Assembly: GCA_024401715.1 (NCBI GenBank)
Contig: JAKSKO010000012.1
Span: 1-43,207 of the forward strand
Source of the DNA: Bacteroidales bacterium
Lineage (GTDB): Bacteria; Bacteroidota; Bacteroidia; Bacteroidales; UBA932
DNA: 43,207 nt
Direction of reading: 5' to 3'
The notes under the pieces are model-generated. The model searched no databases and was not told where the DNA came from. It was given only the letters and a program-made list of their open reading frames with translations. Positions within the stretch are counted from its first letter, which is position 1; each line of letters begins with the position of its first letter. Shown here one piece after another: positions 9,172 to 17,270 of the stretch. Both the position numbers and the translations under genes were made by a program.

Positions 9172-9228
9172 ATACGGAAATTTCCGATTTGAAAATGGCA
9201 ATTATCCGTATGGAGAAAATCCCTTCCG
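9172..9228. promoter_or_regulatory. Candidate operator region between araC-type gene and fimbrial operon
   Basis: The 157-base divergent intergenic region contains a perfect 12-bp palindrome, CGGAAATTTCCG (9175-9186). It also has an inverted pair ATACGGA (9172-9178) / TCCGTAT (9205-9211), and three same-orientation TCCG cores at 9183, 9205 and 9225. The cores are spaced 22 and 20 bases, about two helical turns each, which is the usual spacing of AraC-family half-sites. No clean TANNTTTG element is found for the fimbrial genes here, consistent with an activator-dependent promoter. The repeats are observed; binding is inferred. Confidence 0.4.
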
Positions 9229-9271
9229 TTCTTTTGTAACATTTTTGCGGCAGGAAAAATCTGATAGACAA

Positions 9272-9877
9272 ATGAAAATTTCATTCATATTCTTAAGGTC
9301 AAGAAGCCGGAGCATCTGCACGCTAATCACTCTGATTGCGTCCTTTGGCACCCCGTTCTCCCTTGGGGCACAGGCCATCAAAACAAATATCCTTTCGGAT
9401 TTTGCCATGATGCCTTCCATAGCTGTGGAACTGCCTCTGGGGAGACGGCTTTCTTTGGATGTCGGGTATAACGGAGCCTGGTGGGAGAACAGGGCATCTG
9501 CATTCTGCGTCAAGAGCCATGGCGGGCAACTTGGCATAAGGTATTGGTTTGAAGATATATTCAACGGACACCATCTTGGGGTGTACGGTCTGGGACACAG
9601 CTATGATTTCTGTTTTGGTAAAAAAGGCATGCAAAGCGACGGCTGGTGCTGGGGAGCGGATATGGAATACGGATATTTATTGCCACTGGGCAAATCCATC
9701 GCCCTGGACTTTTCTGCAGGGTTCGGCATACTGGGAGGTAACCTGAAAGAGTACGAACCCCAGGACAGCCATTTTGTATGGCAGAGCAATAAAAGGTATA
9801 GATGGTTCGGACCCACAAGGGCTTCGGTTTCCCTGGTCTGGACAATAGGGAGGATGAGTCATGAAAAGCAGCAGTAG
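9272..9877 (+). CDS. DUF3575-type outer membrane protein, first gene of the fimbrial operon
   Basis: 201 residues from the ATG at 9272, which places a Sec signal (MKISFIFLRSRSR, then a hydrophobic stretch ending SLGAQA) at the very N-terminus; an upstream TTG at 9245 would bury it. The mature part starts AIKTNILSDFAMMPSIAVELPLGRRLSLDVGYNG-type, the usual opening of DUF3575 proteins. It continues as amphipathic strands with many Gly, Trp and Tyr residues and a terminal VSLVWTIGR, suggesting a small beta-barrel. DUF3575 genes commonly head Mfa/FimA-type fimbrial clusters in Bacteroidales, and this one does too. Its 3' end overlaps the next gene by 17 bases. The molecular role is unknown; an assembly or anchoring function is only a guess. 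Confidence 0.82.
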   Translation: MKISFIFLRSRSRSICTLITLIASFGTPFSLGAQAIKTNILSDFAMMPSIAVELPLGRRLSLDVGYNGAWWENRASAFCVKSHGGQLGIRYWFEDIFNGHHLGVYGLGHSYDFCFGKKGMQSDGWCWGADMEYGYLLPLGKSIALDFSAGFGILGGNLKEYEPQDSHFVWQSNKRYRWFGPTRASVSLVWTIGRMSHEKQQ

Positions 9878-10784
9878 ATTATCCGCAGCGCTTATGGTTC
9901 TTCTTGCAGTTTCCTGCAGATACAAGGATCTGTGCTATGACCACAATCATGGAGGAATACTGGAGGTTGGATATGTATGGGGCCGTGAAGCCGGTGCGCG
10001 GAATGAGGTAAGAGCAATGAATCTGTATGTCTATGACGTATACAATTCCCGTCACCAGATTTACAGCCTGCCGGGAACAGATGGAGGGAAGGTGAAAGCC
10101 ATGCCAAGCCTGTACAGGGTTTTAAGCTGGAACGCCGAAACTCCGTCCATATTATGGCGGGAAGAAGATAGGGAAGAAGGGCCGTTCGCCTTTACCCGGA
10201 GCAGCTCCCTTACCGAAGGATTGCAGATTCCCGGATGGAGTCTGGAGAACGAAAACGCAAAAAGCTCCGCTATGGGGATAATGCTGCCTCCGGACAGGTT
10301 ATGGGTTGGCGACGGTTCTCTGGTAAGCATAGACAGGGGGAACAGAAACGTGCTGATTGCACCGCAGCGCATCACAAGCACGATTACCGTACGGATAAAC
10401 AATGTCCACAATCTGAAATATTCCGGCAGCCTGGGAGCCTCCATAGGTCCTCTGCCGGCTTCTGTAAGGATGCGCGATGGCATGGCAGGAAGAGAAATGG
10501 CAAATGAGGTCTTCACCCTGCAGGCAAAGGGAGAATCGACACTGGAGGGCAGTGTGGAATGCTTCGGCCACGAAAAGGGACCGCTTACCCTTTGCGTGTA
10601 TGCCCTTCTGGCGGACAGAAGCCAGTGGACATGGAGCACCCGGGTGGAGATACAGGAAACAGGTCCGCACGACATATACGTGGAAATCAACGAATTAACC
10701 CTCCCTAAACCCATTGTGAACGGTTCCGGCTTCAAGCCCGAGGTGGACGGGTGGCAGAGCGTTTGCGTGGAAATAGGGATGTAA
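9861..10784 (+). CDS. DUF5119-type fimbrial lipoprotein (Mfa2/FimB-like position)
   Basis: 307 residues with a lipoprotein signal (lipobox LAVSC, Cys 19). Just after the anchor comes YKDLCYDHNHGG, which resembles the opening of DUF5119 proteins. The remainder is beta-rich, including ITSTITVRINNVHNLKY and a terminal stretch ending in a parallel of fimbrial Ig-like sheets. In Mfa/Fim systems a lipoprotein of this kind (FimB, Mfa2) anchors the fimbria in the outer membrane and limits its length; whether this protein does so here is inferred from its lipid anchor and position before the fimbrillins. It overlaps the DUF3575 gene by 17 bases and ends 13 bases before the first fimbrillin. Confidence 0.8.
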   Translation: MKSSSRLSAALMVLLAVSCRYKDLCYDHNHGGILEVGYVWGREAGARNEVRAMNLYVYDVYNSRHQIYSLPGTDGGKVKAMPSLYRVLSWNAETPSILWREEDREEGPFAFTRSSSLTEGLQIPGWSLENENAKSSAMGIMLPPDRLWVGDGSLVSIDRGNRNVLIAPQRITSTITVRINNVHNLKYSGSLGASIGPLPASVRMRDGMAGREMANEVFTLQAKGESTLEGSVECFGHEKGPLTLCVYALLADRSQWTWSTRVEIQETGPHDIYVEINELTLPKPIVNGSGFKPEVDGWQSVCVEIGM

Positions 10785-10797
10785 AAGACAAAAGATT

Positions 10798-11886
10798 ATG
10801 AAAAAAGAAAGAATTTTTGCCGCAATGGCGGCGCTCATAGCCATATCGGCTTGCAACAAAGTGGAAACCAAAAGCATGAACCCGGGAACAAGGGTGGCGT
10901 TCCGTACAAACGTGGACTACAGAACACGCGCGGCAGACTTGGGAAGCAACCTGGAGAAGTTCACCGTTAGTGCCGTACTGCATCCGACTGAGGGAGGAAC
11001 GGCAAGCATCTATTTCTCCGATGCATTATTCTCACGCATGGAAGAAAGCGGCACCTACAGCTCTGCACACGCATATTACTGGCCGAAGAACGGTTCTCTG
11101 GACTTTTATGCCCATGCTCCGCAGGCGGGCGAAGGGAGCCAGGTGCGGAAAGACAGCATAAACAGATTCACCATTCACCCGGACGAAACAGCAAGCAGCA
11201 ACAGCCAGGTAGACTTCATTTTCGCATATACCGGTGCACAGACCCTGGCTGAATCTGCCGATGGCGTACCACTTACCTTTATGCACACCCAGTCCAAGAT
11301 TGTGCTGAAAGCCAAGAACAGCCAACCCAATCTGAAATTCGTTGTGGAAGCAGTGAAACTGGCAAATGTATCCACCGAAGGCACATACACCTACGACATC
11401 ACGGAAGAGCAGGCGGGCAATTGGACAGCGTCAGAACCGTACATGGGAAAATCATACCTGCAGGAATTCCAGAAAACAAGCATAGCGGCAGCTGCCGGTG
11501 AGGCGCAAAAACTGGGGAACGAACTTATTCTTATCCCACAAAGCAGGGACAAGGCCACAGCATACAACGCTGAAAAGCTGCCGAACGGTTCTTATATAGG
11601 AGTTAAGACAGCCATATTGAACAACAGCGACAACAGCCTGATATGGGGACAGAGGAACGGCGATGCGATTACGGGAGAATGGGTGATTTTCCCTGCCGAT
11701 TTCAAATGGGAATCGGGGAAAATATACACCTATATCATTGACCTGGCAGGTGGCGGATACCAGCCTCAGCAGGACGAAGATGCGCAGGATGACAATCTGG
11801 AGGAAGTGCTGCCGGACCAGCAGATAATCTTCATAAACGTGAACGTGACGGATTGGATTACGACCGAAGCACGGAACATAATATAA
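10798..11886 (+). CDS. Fimbrillin family lipoprotein (FimA/Mfa-type), first copy
   Basis: 362 residues. The lipobox is AISAC (Cys 19), followed by a short linker, then VAFRTNVDYRTRAADLG. P. gingivalis fimbrillins are exported as lipoproteins and cut after an Arg by a trypsin-like protease before strand-exchange polymerisation; R44-A45 here sits at the equivalent distance and is a candidate cleavage point. The body shows fimbrillin features: FTVSAVL early, YYWPKNGSLDFYAHAP (the Y-WP--G-L-F-A motif of Bacteroidales fimbrillins), PLTFMHTQSKIVLKA, and a C-terminal IYTYIIDLAGG with IFINVNVTDW. It is one base from the next fimbrillin, so the two are probably co-translated. Likely a structural or minor pilin. 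Confidence 0.9.
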   Translation: MKKERIFAAMAALIAISACNKVETKSMNPGTRVAFRTNVDYRTRAADLGSNLEKFTVSAVLHPTEGGTASIYFSDALFSRMEESGTYSSAHAYYWPKNGSLDFYAHAPQAGEGSQVRKDSINRFTIHPDETASSNSQVDFIFAYTGAQTLAESADGVPLTFMHTQSKIVLKAKNSQPNLKFVVEAVKLANVSTEGTYTYDITEEQAGNWTASEPYMGKSYLQEFQKTSIAAAAGEAQKLGNELILIPQSRDKATAYNAEKLPNGSYIGVKTAILNNSDNSLIWGQRNGDAITGEWVIFPADFKWESGKIYTYIIDLAGGGYQPQQDEDAQDDNLEEVLPDQQIIFINVNVTDWITTEARNII

Positions 11887-11887
11887 T

Positions 11888-13210
11888 ATGAGACGCCATA
11901 CCATATTTGTTGCATTGGCAGTTGCCGCCCTCACAGGTGGCGGCTGCCGCAAAGAAACGCTTCCGCTTTTCGGGCCGGAGGACGGGGATGGCAGCATAAA
12001 ATTCAGCATCCCGGACACCGCCACCAAGGGGCACAGCATACATGCGGCAAATCTGGTGGAGGAATTCGGAGAAAGCGGCATAAACATAGCGGCATACAGG
12101 AACGGACTGGGCTACTTTGCAAATGATGAAAAACTCCTGTTCAAAGACGGATCCTGGAAAACGCGCTGCCCATACTACTGGCCTTCGGACCTGCACGATT
12201 CGCTTGACGTTCTGGCATGGGCCGGTGCAAGCATAGATGCAGTGGAGCGCCACAGTTTCCACTATGCCCTGCCGCAAAGCAACAACAGCGGAGATGATGC
12301 GAAAAGACAGGAAGACCTGATTGTTGCACGATTCCGCGGAGCAAACCGGAAGGCAAATCCCGAAGGTATACCTTTGAACTTCAAACACGTTCTTTCTTCC
12401 ATAAAGATACAGGTGGGGAAAGCGAACGCAGGCTGTCTTCAGAGCGTGATACTGGACGGAATAAGTTCTGAGGCCGACTACCGTATGGAAGACACAGAGG
12501 CCTGGGACAATTACGGGCCGAAGAAAAGTTACATGCAGGCATTCCACAAGGACATAGAGGGAAATCTTTCCGACAGTAATATCCAGAACCTGTCATCGGA
12601 GGAGGATGGCACCATCTTCATGATGATTCCGCAGGAACTGGACAGCGCGAAACTTAAGGTAATCTATGTACTGAACGGAAAGGAAGAGTCGGAAGTGTTT
12701 GATTCCGAGCTTCCACAACGCTGGGAAGCAGGAAAGCAATACACCTACACTCTAAGCATACTGGGAGGCCTGGACATAAGTCTTTGCGGTGAAATCGCAC
12801 AACAGTTTGCACACAATCTTTCTTTCAGGAATGACGGAACCAGCCCGTGTTACATAAGGACCACCCTTGTGGGAAGCTGGGAAAATTCCGAAGGGGAACT
12901 GATAAAGCCGGCAAGCGGAGGGAACACCAGGCTTACACGCCCGCCTCACTGGGAGGATTTCTGGGCTTTTGACCCGGAAAGTCACATATACTATTACAGA
13001 TATCCCATCCGCGGAGGGGAAAGCACCAGCGTGGCGCTTCTGGATTCACTCTCGATTGCCGACGGCCCGGACGGTACAATGTTGAACATGAAGATTCTTG
13101 TTCAGGCCATCAAATATGACCCCCGGAAGAGCAATGTGAAAGAGGCCATAGGCGAAGCCGACGGATTTGTGGAACAACTCTATAACCATTATTACGATGA
13201 AACAGATTGA
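11888..13210 (+). CDS. Fimbrillin family lipoprotein, second copy with C-terminal extension
   Basis: 440 residues with lipobox GGGC (Cys 20). It keeps the fimbrillin core seen in the previous gene: IKFSIPD, YYWPSDLHDSLDVLAWA, PLNFKHVLSSIKIQVG, TIFMMIPQEL and QYTYTLSILGGLDISLCG. After the usual fimbrillin end (about residue 300) it has about 140 extra residues (LSFRNDGTSPCYIRTTLVGSW onward, with GYR-like aromatic strands), which suggests an added domain. An accessory or tip-proximal subunit is more likely than the main stalk, but this is inference. Its last 14 bases overlap the start of the VWA gene. Confidence 0.87.
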   Translation: MRRHTIFVALAVAALTGGGCRKETLPLFGPEDGDGSIKFSIPDTATKGHSIHAANLVEEFGESGINIAAYRNGLGYFANDEKLLFKDGSWKTRCPYYWPSDLHDSLDVLAWAGASIDAVERHSFHYALPQSNNSGDDAKRQEDLIVARFRGANRKANPEGIPLNFKHVLSSIKIQVGKANAGCLQSVILDGISSEADYRMEDTEAWDNYGPKKSYMQAFHKDIEGNLSDSNIQNLSSEEDGTIFMMIPQELDSAKLKVIYVLNGKEESEVFDSELPQRWEAGKQYTYTLSILGGLDISLCGEIAQQFAHNLSFRNDGTSPCYIRTTLVGSWENSEGELIKPASGGNTRLTRPPHWEDFWAFDPESHIYYYRYPIRGGESTSVALLDSLSIADGPDGTMLNMKILVQAIKYDPRKSNVKEAIGEADGFVEQLYNHYYDETD

Positions 13211-14891
13211 ATCAAGAATTTTGCCGTACACTGCCATCCTGTTATTTTCAGCCCTTGGCGCAAGCGCACAGAGTGTGCAGAACGGCATTCACCTGCAAAC
13301 ATCCACCACTTACGATTTCACCTCACACCAGGGAACAATATGCGTTGAAAGTTTTGTGGAAGGCCATATGGACATTATACACCAAAGCATTCCGCTGGAC
13401 ATCGTACTGGTGCTGGACGTTTCCGAATCCATGCAGTCCCGCATCCCGGGAGAGCCATTGATTCCGTATGAGAACACCGACCCGGAGCGCAGGAATACGG
13501 ATTATTACGCCCTGCTGCACTGGGGAGGCGGAGATTATGGCCGATATATAAGCAAACTGGGGCATATGATGGACGCTTGCTGGAGTTTTGTATCTACAAT
13601 AGGGGCGAATGCCCGGAAAGACAGCGTGGAACACCGCATAGGGATAGTAACATTCTCCAGCAACGGAACAAAAGTGATGGATCTCACCCCGGTTTCAGGG
13701 AACGAAGACAAATTCAGGAAAGAAATCTACAAATTCAAATCCAGCGGCAACACGGAAACGGACAAGGGCCTTGAAATCGCAAAAGACATTTTCTCCGAAC
13801 AGAACAGGACAGGCAAAAAGAAAGATGACGTAATGAGAACCGTGGTCCTGTTCACAGACGGGGAACCGTCGGAGTTGCTGCTTTTCAACATGGGTATAGC
13901 AAACAGGGCGATATCAACGGCAAAAATGCTGAAAGACACCACATTCGCCTGCACTATATACACCGTGGGCATGTTTGAAGGCAAGCCTGATATCCAGGTA
14001 GAAACTTTCATGAGTGCACTGTCATCCAACCATCCCATCGCGTCGGACATGTACAACACAGCAGATAAGGTTTCGTCGGACTACTACCTGAACGCATCCA
14101 CCGCATCGGAACTGAACAGCATTTTTGACGGTATATCGGCCGACATCATTGTGGGTGGGTCACTGGTGGATTTGCAGCAGGATGCGCAGATTAGGGACTA
14201 CATGCCACCGCACATGTGTCTGCCGGAAGGAACCTCGGCATCGGACATACATTGCTACAAGTCCCGATGCCTTTCATACGATCCGAAAAGCAGGGAATTC
14301 ACCTTTTCTGCGGCGAGGGATACCGTAAGTCTGCCGCCGGACGGAATAAGCATAAGCTATGATGACGACGGATGCGCAATGGTGTGCGTCAACGGTTTCA
14401 ACTACAAGAACAACTGGTGCGGGACCGGCATGAGGAATGGCCACAAACTTATCGTTGAGATACCGTTCGTCATCACCAACGTATCAGAGGACGGTGAATT
14501 CAATCCAAACAGTCACAAATCCGGCCTGTATGATGACAGTGGCGCACCTGCCGCCATACTGCCCGCGGAGATACTGTACTTCTACAATCTCACCGTTGAA
14601 AGGAGCGGACTGCTTTCCGGAGAAAATGCCGTATATCGCGTGATAGATCTGGATTCACACAAGACAATTTGCAGGTTCGCACTAACCCATGACAGGCCAA
14701 TCCGCACCATACGTATGGTTCCGCAGGGACGATACAGGGTGATTGAGGAAGATTGGAACTGGGCTTACCGCACCGATCCGGAAAAAACACGCACAATCAC
14801 GCTTGACGTCCACACAACTCTCAAATTCCAGGGAGATCACAGGGAAGCCACTCCTATCCACGATGAAAAATTCTGGAAGATGGGAGGCTGA
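13197..14891 (+). CDS. Short VWA-domain protein, probable fimbrial tip adhesin (Mfa5-like)
   Basis: 564 residues from the ATG at 13197. This start gives a clean Sec signal (MKQIESRILPYTAILLFSAL, cleavage near ASAQ), while the upstream ATG at 13167 does not. A von Willebrand type A domain occupies about 66-300 with a complete-looking MIDAS: D74-S76-S78 (LDVSES), Thr in SGNTETDKG (T186 or T188) and D221 (LFTDGEP). The rest is beta-rich and ends with Ig-like features (YRVIEEDWNWAYR). In P. gingivalis the VWA protein Mfa5 is an accessory protein at the fimbrial tip; it is about twice this length. Being last in the fimbrillin operon supports an adhesin or tip role here. Metal-dependent ligand binding is inferred from the MIDAS. 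Confidence 0.85.
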   Translation: MKQIESRILPYTAILLFSALGASAQSVQNGIHLQTSTTYDFTSHQGTICVESFVEGHMDIIHQSIPLDIVLVLDVSESMQSRIPGEPLIPYENTDPERRNTDYYALLHWGGGDYGRYISKLGHMMDACWSFVSTIGANARKDSVEHRIGIVTFSSNGTKVMDLTPVSGNEDKFRKEIYKFKSSGNTETDKGLEIAKDIFSEQNRTGKKKDDVMRTVVLFTDGEPSELLLFNMGIANRAISTAKMLKDTTFACTIYTVGMFEGKPDIQVETFMSALSSNHPIASDMYNTADKVSSDYYLNASTASELNSIFDGISADIIVGGSLVDLQQDAQIRDYMPPHMCLPEGTSASDIHCYKSRCLSYDPKSREFTFSAARDTVSLPPDGISISYDDDGCAMVCVNGFNYKNNWCGTGMRNGHKLIVEIPFVITNVSEDGEFNPNSHKSGLYDDSGAPAAILPAEILYFYNLTVERSGLLSGENAVYRVIDLDSHKTICRFALTHDRPIRTIRMVPQGRYRVIEEDWNWAYRTDPEKTRTITLDVHTTLKFQGDHREATPIHDEKFWKMGG

Positions 14892-14905
14892 GCCCCGGAT
14901 ACGGA

Positions 14906-14939
14906 AAAAGAGACCGGCCGCCAGGGGCCGGTCTCTTTT
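14906..14939. terminator. Bidirectional intrinsic terminator between vwa and ROK genes
   Basis: A perfect 14-bp inverted repeat, AAAAGAGACCGGCC (14906-14919) and GGCCGGTCTCTTTT (14926-14939), with a 6-base loop. The GC core is flanked by A and T runs, so the hairpin ends in a U tract read from either strand. It lies between converging genes: the VWA gene stops at 14891 and the ROK kinase gene, on the other strand, stops at 14955. Confidence 0.92.
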
Positions 14940-14954
14940 ATATGAAAAGGCTTT

Positions 14955-15917
14955 TTACAGTTCCCATGCAAGAGCGGATGCGCCAAGGATAGCTGCATCG
15001 GACTCTTTCAGAGAAGAGAAAAGAAGCTCTACCTTGCCTCTCCACAAAGGGAGGACATTGTCGTTCATAGATTTGAGGATAGGGGCCTCGATGAACTCAC
15101 GGCTGCGTGCAAGACCGCCGAAGAGAACGATAGCCTCAGGGGCGCTGAATGCGATGAAGTCTGAAAGCTTCTCGCCAAGAAGACGGCCTGTGTACTCGAA
15201 AATGCGGAGTGCAAGAGCGTCACCCTCTTTAGCTGCGTCATAAACGTCCTTTGAAGTAATCTCGTTCAGAGAACGGAGTTTGGACTCCTCGTTGGTTGCT
15301 GCAAGCCACTCGCGTGCAGTGCGGGCAACACCTGTTGCAGAGCAATAAGTCTCCAGACAGCCTGTCTTGCCGCAACCACAGAGACGGCCGTTGCGACGTA
15401 CTGCGCAGGTGTGACCAAGCTCACCGGCAAGACCGTCTGAACCGTATAGAACCTCACCGTTGATAACGATACCTGAACCCACACCTGTACCCAGTGTGAT
15501 CATGATGAAGTGTTTCTTCCCCTTTGCAATACCGTAGGTCATCTCGCCCACTGCAGCTGCATTTGCATCATTGGTAAGGGATACAGGCATGCCTGAAAGC
15601 TCCTCAGAAAGCAACTTTGCAAAAGGAACGCTCTCGTTTGCAGCCCAACCCAAGTTTGGTGCGAATGCGATGCAGCCTGTATAGTAGTTGCCGTTAGGGG
15701 CGCCTACGCCTATGCCACGGATCTCTGCAGTATCTACACCTGCCTTGACGATATTTGCCTTGATGGCCTCTGCAAGCTGGTGAATGAACTCTTTTGCGGT
15801 GATTGTGGTTTCAGTTTTGATAACGCTCTGTGCCAAAACGTCACCACGAGCATCTACAACACCGATCTTTGAAGTTGTGCCGCCTATATCGACACCTACA
15901 ACGTATTTCTTTTCCAT
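14955..15917 (-). CDS. ROK-family sugar kinase (glucokinase-like)
   Basis: 320 residues, normal for ROK kinases. Seen: phosphate-binding DIGGTTSKIG (from D10), the catalytic region LTNDANAAA (N116, D117), GTGVGSG near 143-149, sugar-binding GELGHT (E166, H169), and the ROK zinc site with C180, C182 and C187 in the C-G-CGKTGCLE pattern plus H169. Expected role: ATP-dependent phosphorylation of glucose or a related hexose (N-acetylglucosamine, N-acetylmannosamine) at O6 in the cytoplasm. No DNA-binding domain is present, so it is an enzyme and not a NagC-type repressor. It follows the sugar permease by 12 bases, and the two together look like an uptake-and-phosphorylation unit. Codons are rich in GGT and GTT, unlike the neighbouring fimbrial genes. 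Confidence 0.92.
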   Translation of the reverse strand: MEKKYVVGVDIGGTTSKIGVVDARGDVLAQSVIKTETTITAKEFIHQLAEAIKANIVKAGVDTAEIRGIGVGAPNGNYYTGCIAFAPNLGWAANESVPFAKLLSEELSGMPVSLTNDANAAAVGEMTYGIAKGKKHFIMITLGTGVGSGIVINGEVLYGSDGLAGELGHTCAVRRNGRLCGCGKTGCLETYCSATGVARTAREWLAATNEESKLRSLNEITSKDVYDAAKEGDALALRIFEYTGRLLGEKLSDFIAFSAPEAIVLFGGLARSREFIEAPILKSMNDNVLPLWRGKVELLFSSLKESDAAILGASALAWEL

Positions 15918-15929
15918 ATTCTTGAGTTA

Positions 15930-17225
15930 TTAGTCTACTTTGATGTCTGTATTAACATTCTTGCTGCCCACCAGAGCATAGAAGAGGATGTATGCAAGCA
16001 TTGCAACAACCAGCCAGTATGAACCCAGGTAGCCGAGGTATGGACGTACAACAAGGTCCTGTACGAATGGCATGATACCACCACCAACAACCATGGTCAT
16101 GAACAGACCTGAAGCTTTTGCAGTGTATTTGCCAAGGCCCTCTGTTGCAAGGTTGAAGATACCACCCCACATAACTGAAGTGCAGAGACCGCAGAGGAAG
16201 ATGAACACGCATGAAAGTGGAACAGGAGCGTTATCGATCTTGATGAAACCAAGGTTTACGTTAAGGGTGATAGGCACGTTGCCTGTGCAGATTGCAGCGA
16301 TGATCAGGGCGATGGCAACTGAAGACACTGTAACAAGCTGTGTACGGGTTGAAATCTTGCCTGAAATAGCGGTAGAAGCCGCACGGCCGATGAGCATGAG
16401 GAACCAGTAGATGGCTGCAAGAGAACCTGCAACGGCAGCTGCGCCTGTGAAGCGGAGGTTGCTGATCCATGCGTTCATCATGTTAGGAGTTGCAATCTCG
16501 ATACCTACATAGAAGAAGATTGCGATAACACCAAGAAGGCAGTGACGGAAAGCGAGAGGTGATTTCTCGTAAGTTACGTTTGAAAGGTTTGCCTGAGGCT
16601 CCTCAATCTTGATGAAAGAGATGATTGCGAAAGCCGCAAGGAAGATGACGATACCTGTGATGATGAGCGGAGCAACCTGAGGGAATGAATCCTTTGAAAG
16701 TGTTCCTACAAGCACACCTGCAAGCATAGGGGTGAGGGTACCTGTGAGAGAGTTGATTGTACCGCCTGCCTGGATAAGCTGGTTACCTGTGTTGCCACCG
16801 CCGCCAAGGAGGTTGAGCATAGGGTTAACCACTGTATTAAGCATACATACGCAGAAACCGCAGATGAGGGCACCAAGGAGGTATATGAAAAGATCCAGGC
16901 TTGTTACGACGCCTGCAATCTCGCCAACTTTGATATCCGAGCCGAACACGCCTGAAAGAAGCTGCACGCCAAGACCCAGGGCACCCACGATGAGGGCGAT
17001 GAGAGCTGTTTTCTTGTAGCCGTACTTGATGAGCATGTTACCTGCAGGGATACCCATGAAGAGGTATGCGGTGAAGTTCATAAGGTTGCCGGCAAAACCA
17101 GCCCAAGGATAAGTGAAGCCCCAGATATTACCGAACGGAGCAGCCATGTTGGTTACGAACGAAATCATGCCGAAGATGAAGAACATGGTAATGATCGCAA
17201 CCCAGTTACGTTTTTGTTGTGCCAT
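15930..17225 (-). CDS. MFS sugar transporter (FucP/GluP-like, FHS group)
   Basis: 431 residues with about 12 membrane segments. The N-terminus (NWVAIITMFFIFGMISFVTNMAA) and the following GNLMNFTAYLFMGIPAGNMLIKYGYKKTAL match the layout of the fucose/glucose-galactose H+ symporter group of the major facilitator superfamily. N and T in helix 2 and the G-L-KYGYK loop motif are in the expected places. Proton-driven sugar uptake across the inner membrane is expected; the sugar cannot be told from sequence. It precedes the ROK kinase by 12 bases, which suggests glucose or an amino-hexose. It begins only 45 bases after atpG, in an AT-rich gap without an obvious terminator, so read-through from the ATP synthase operon is possible. 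Confidence 0.9.
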   Translation of the reverse strand: MAQQKRNWVAIITMFFIFGMISFVTNMAAPFGNIWGFTYPWAGFAGNLMNFTAYLFMGIPAGNMLIKYGYKKTALIALIVGALGLGVQLLSGVFGSDIKVGEIAGVVTSLDLFIYLLGALICGFCVCMLNTVVNPMLNLLGGGGNTGNQLIQAGGTINSLTGTLTPMLAGVLVGTLSKDSFPQVAPLIITGIVIFLAAFAIISFIKIEEPQANLSNVTYEKSPLAFRHCLLGVIAIFFYVGIEIATPNMMNAWISNLRFTGAAAVAGSLAAIYWFLMLIGRAASTAISGKISTRTQLVTVSSVAIALIIAAICTGNVPITLNVNLGFIKIDNAPVPLSCVFIFLCGLCTSVMWGGIFNLATEGLGKYTAKASGLFMTMVVGGGIMPFVQDLVVRPYLGYLGSYWLVVAMLAYILFYALVGSKNVNTDIKVD

Positions 17226-17270
17226 AATTGATATTTTTAAATATTATTTCTTTTTCGGTTCTTAAATATA

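Noticed and set aside
9245..9271. TTG start for the DUF3575 gene
   Set aside because: It would add nine residues before the signal peptide; the ATG at 9272 fits better.
14955..15917. NagC/XylR-type ROK repressor
   Set aside because: There is no N-terminal helix-turn-helix; the ATP-binding motif starts at residue 10.
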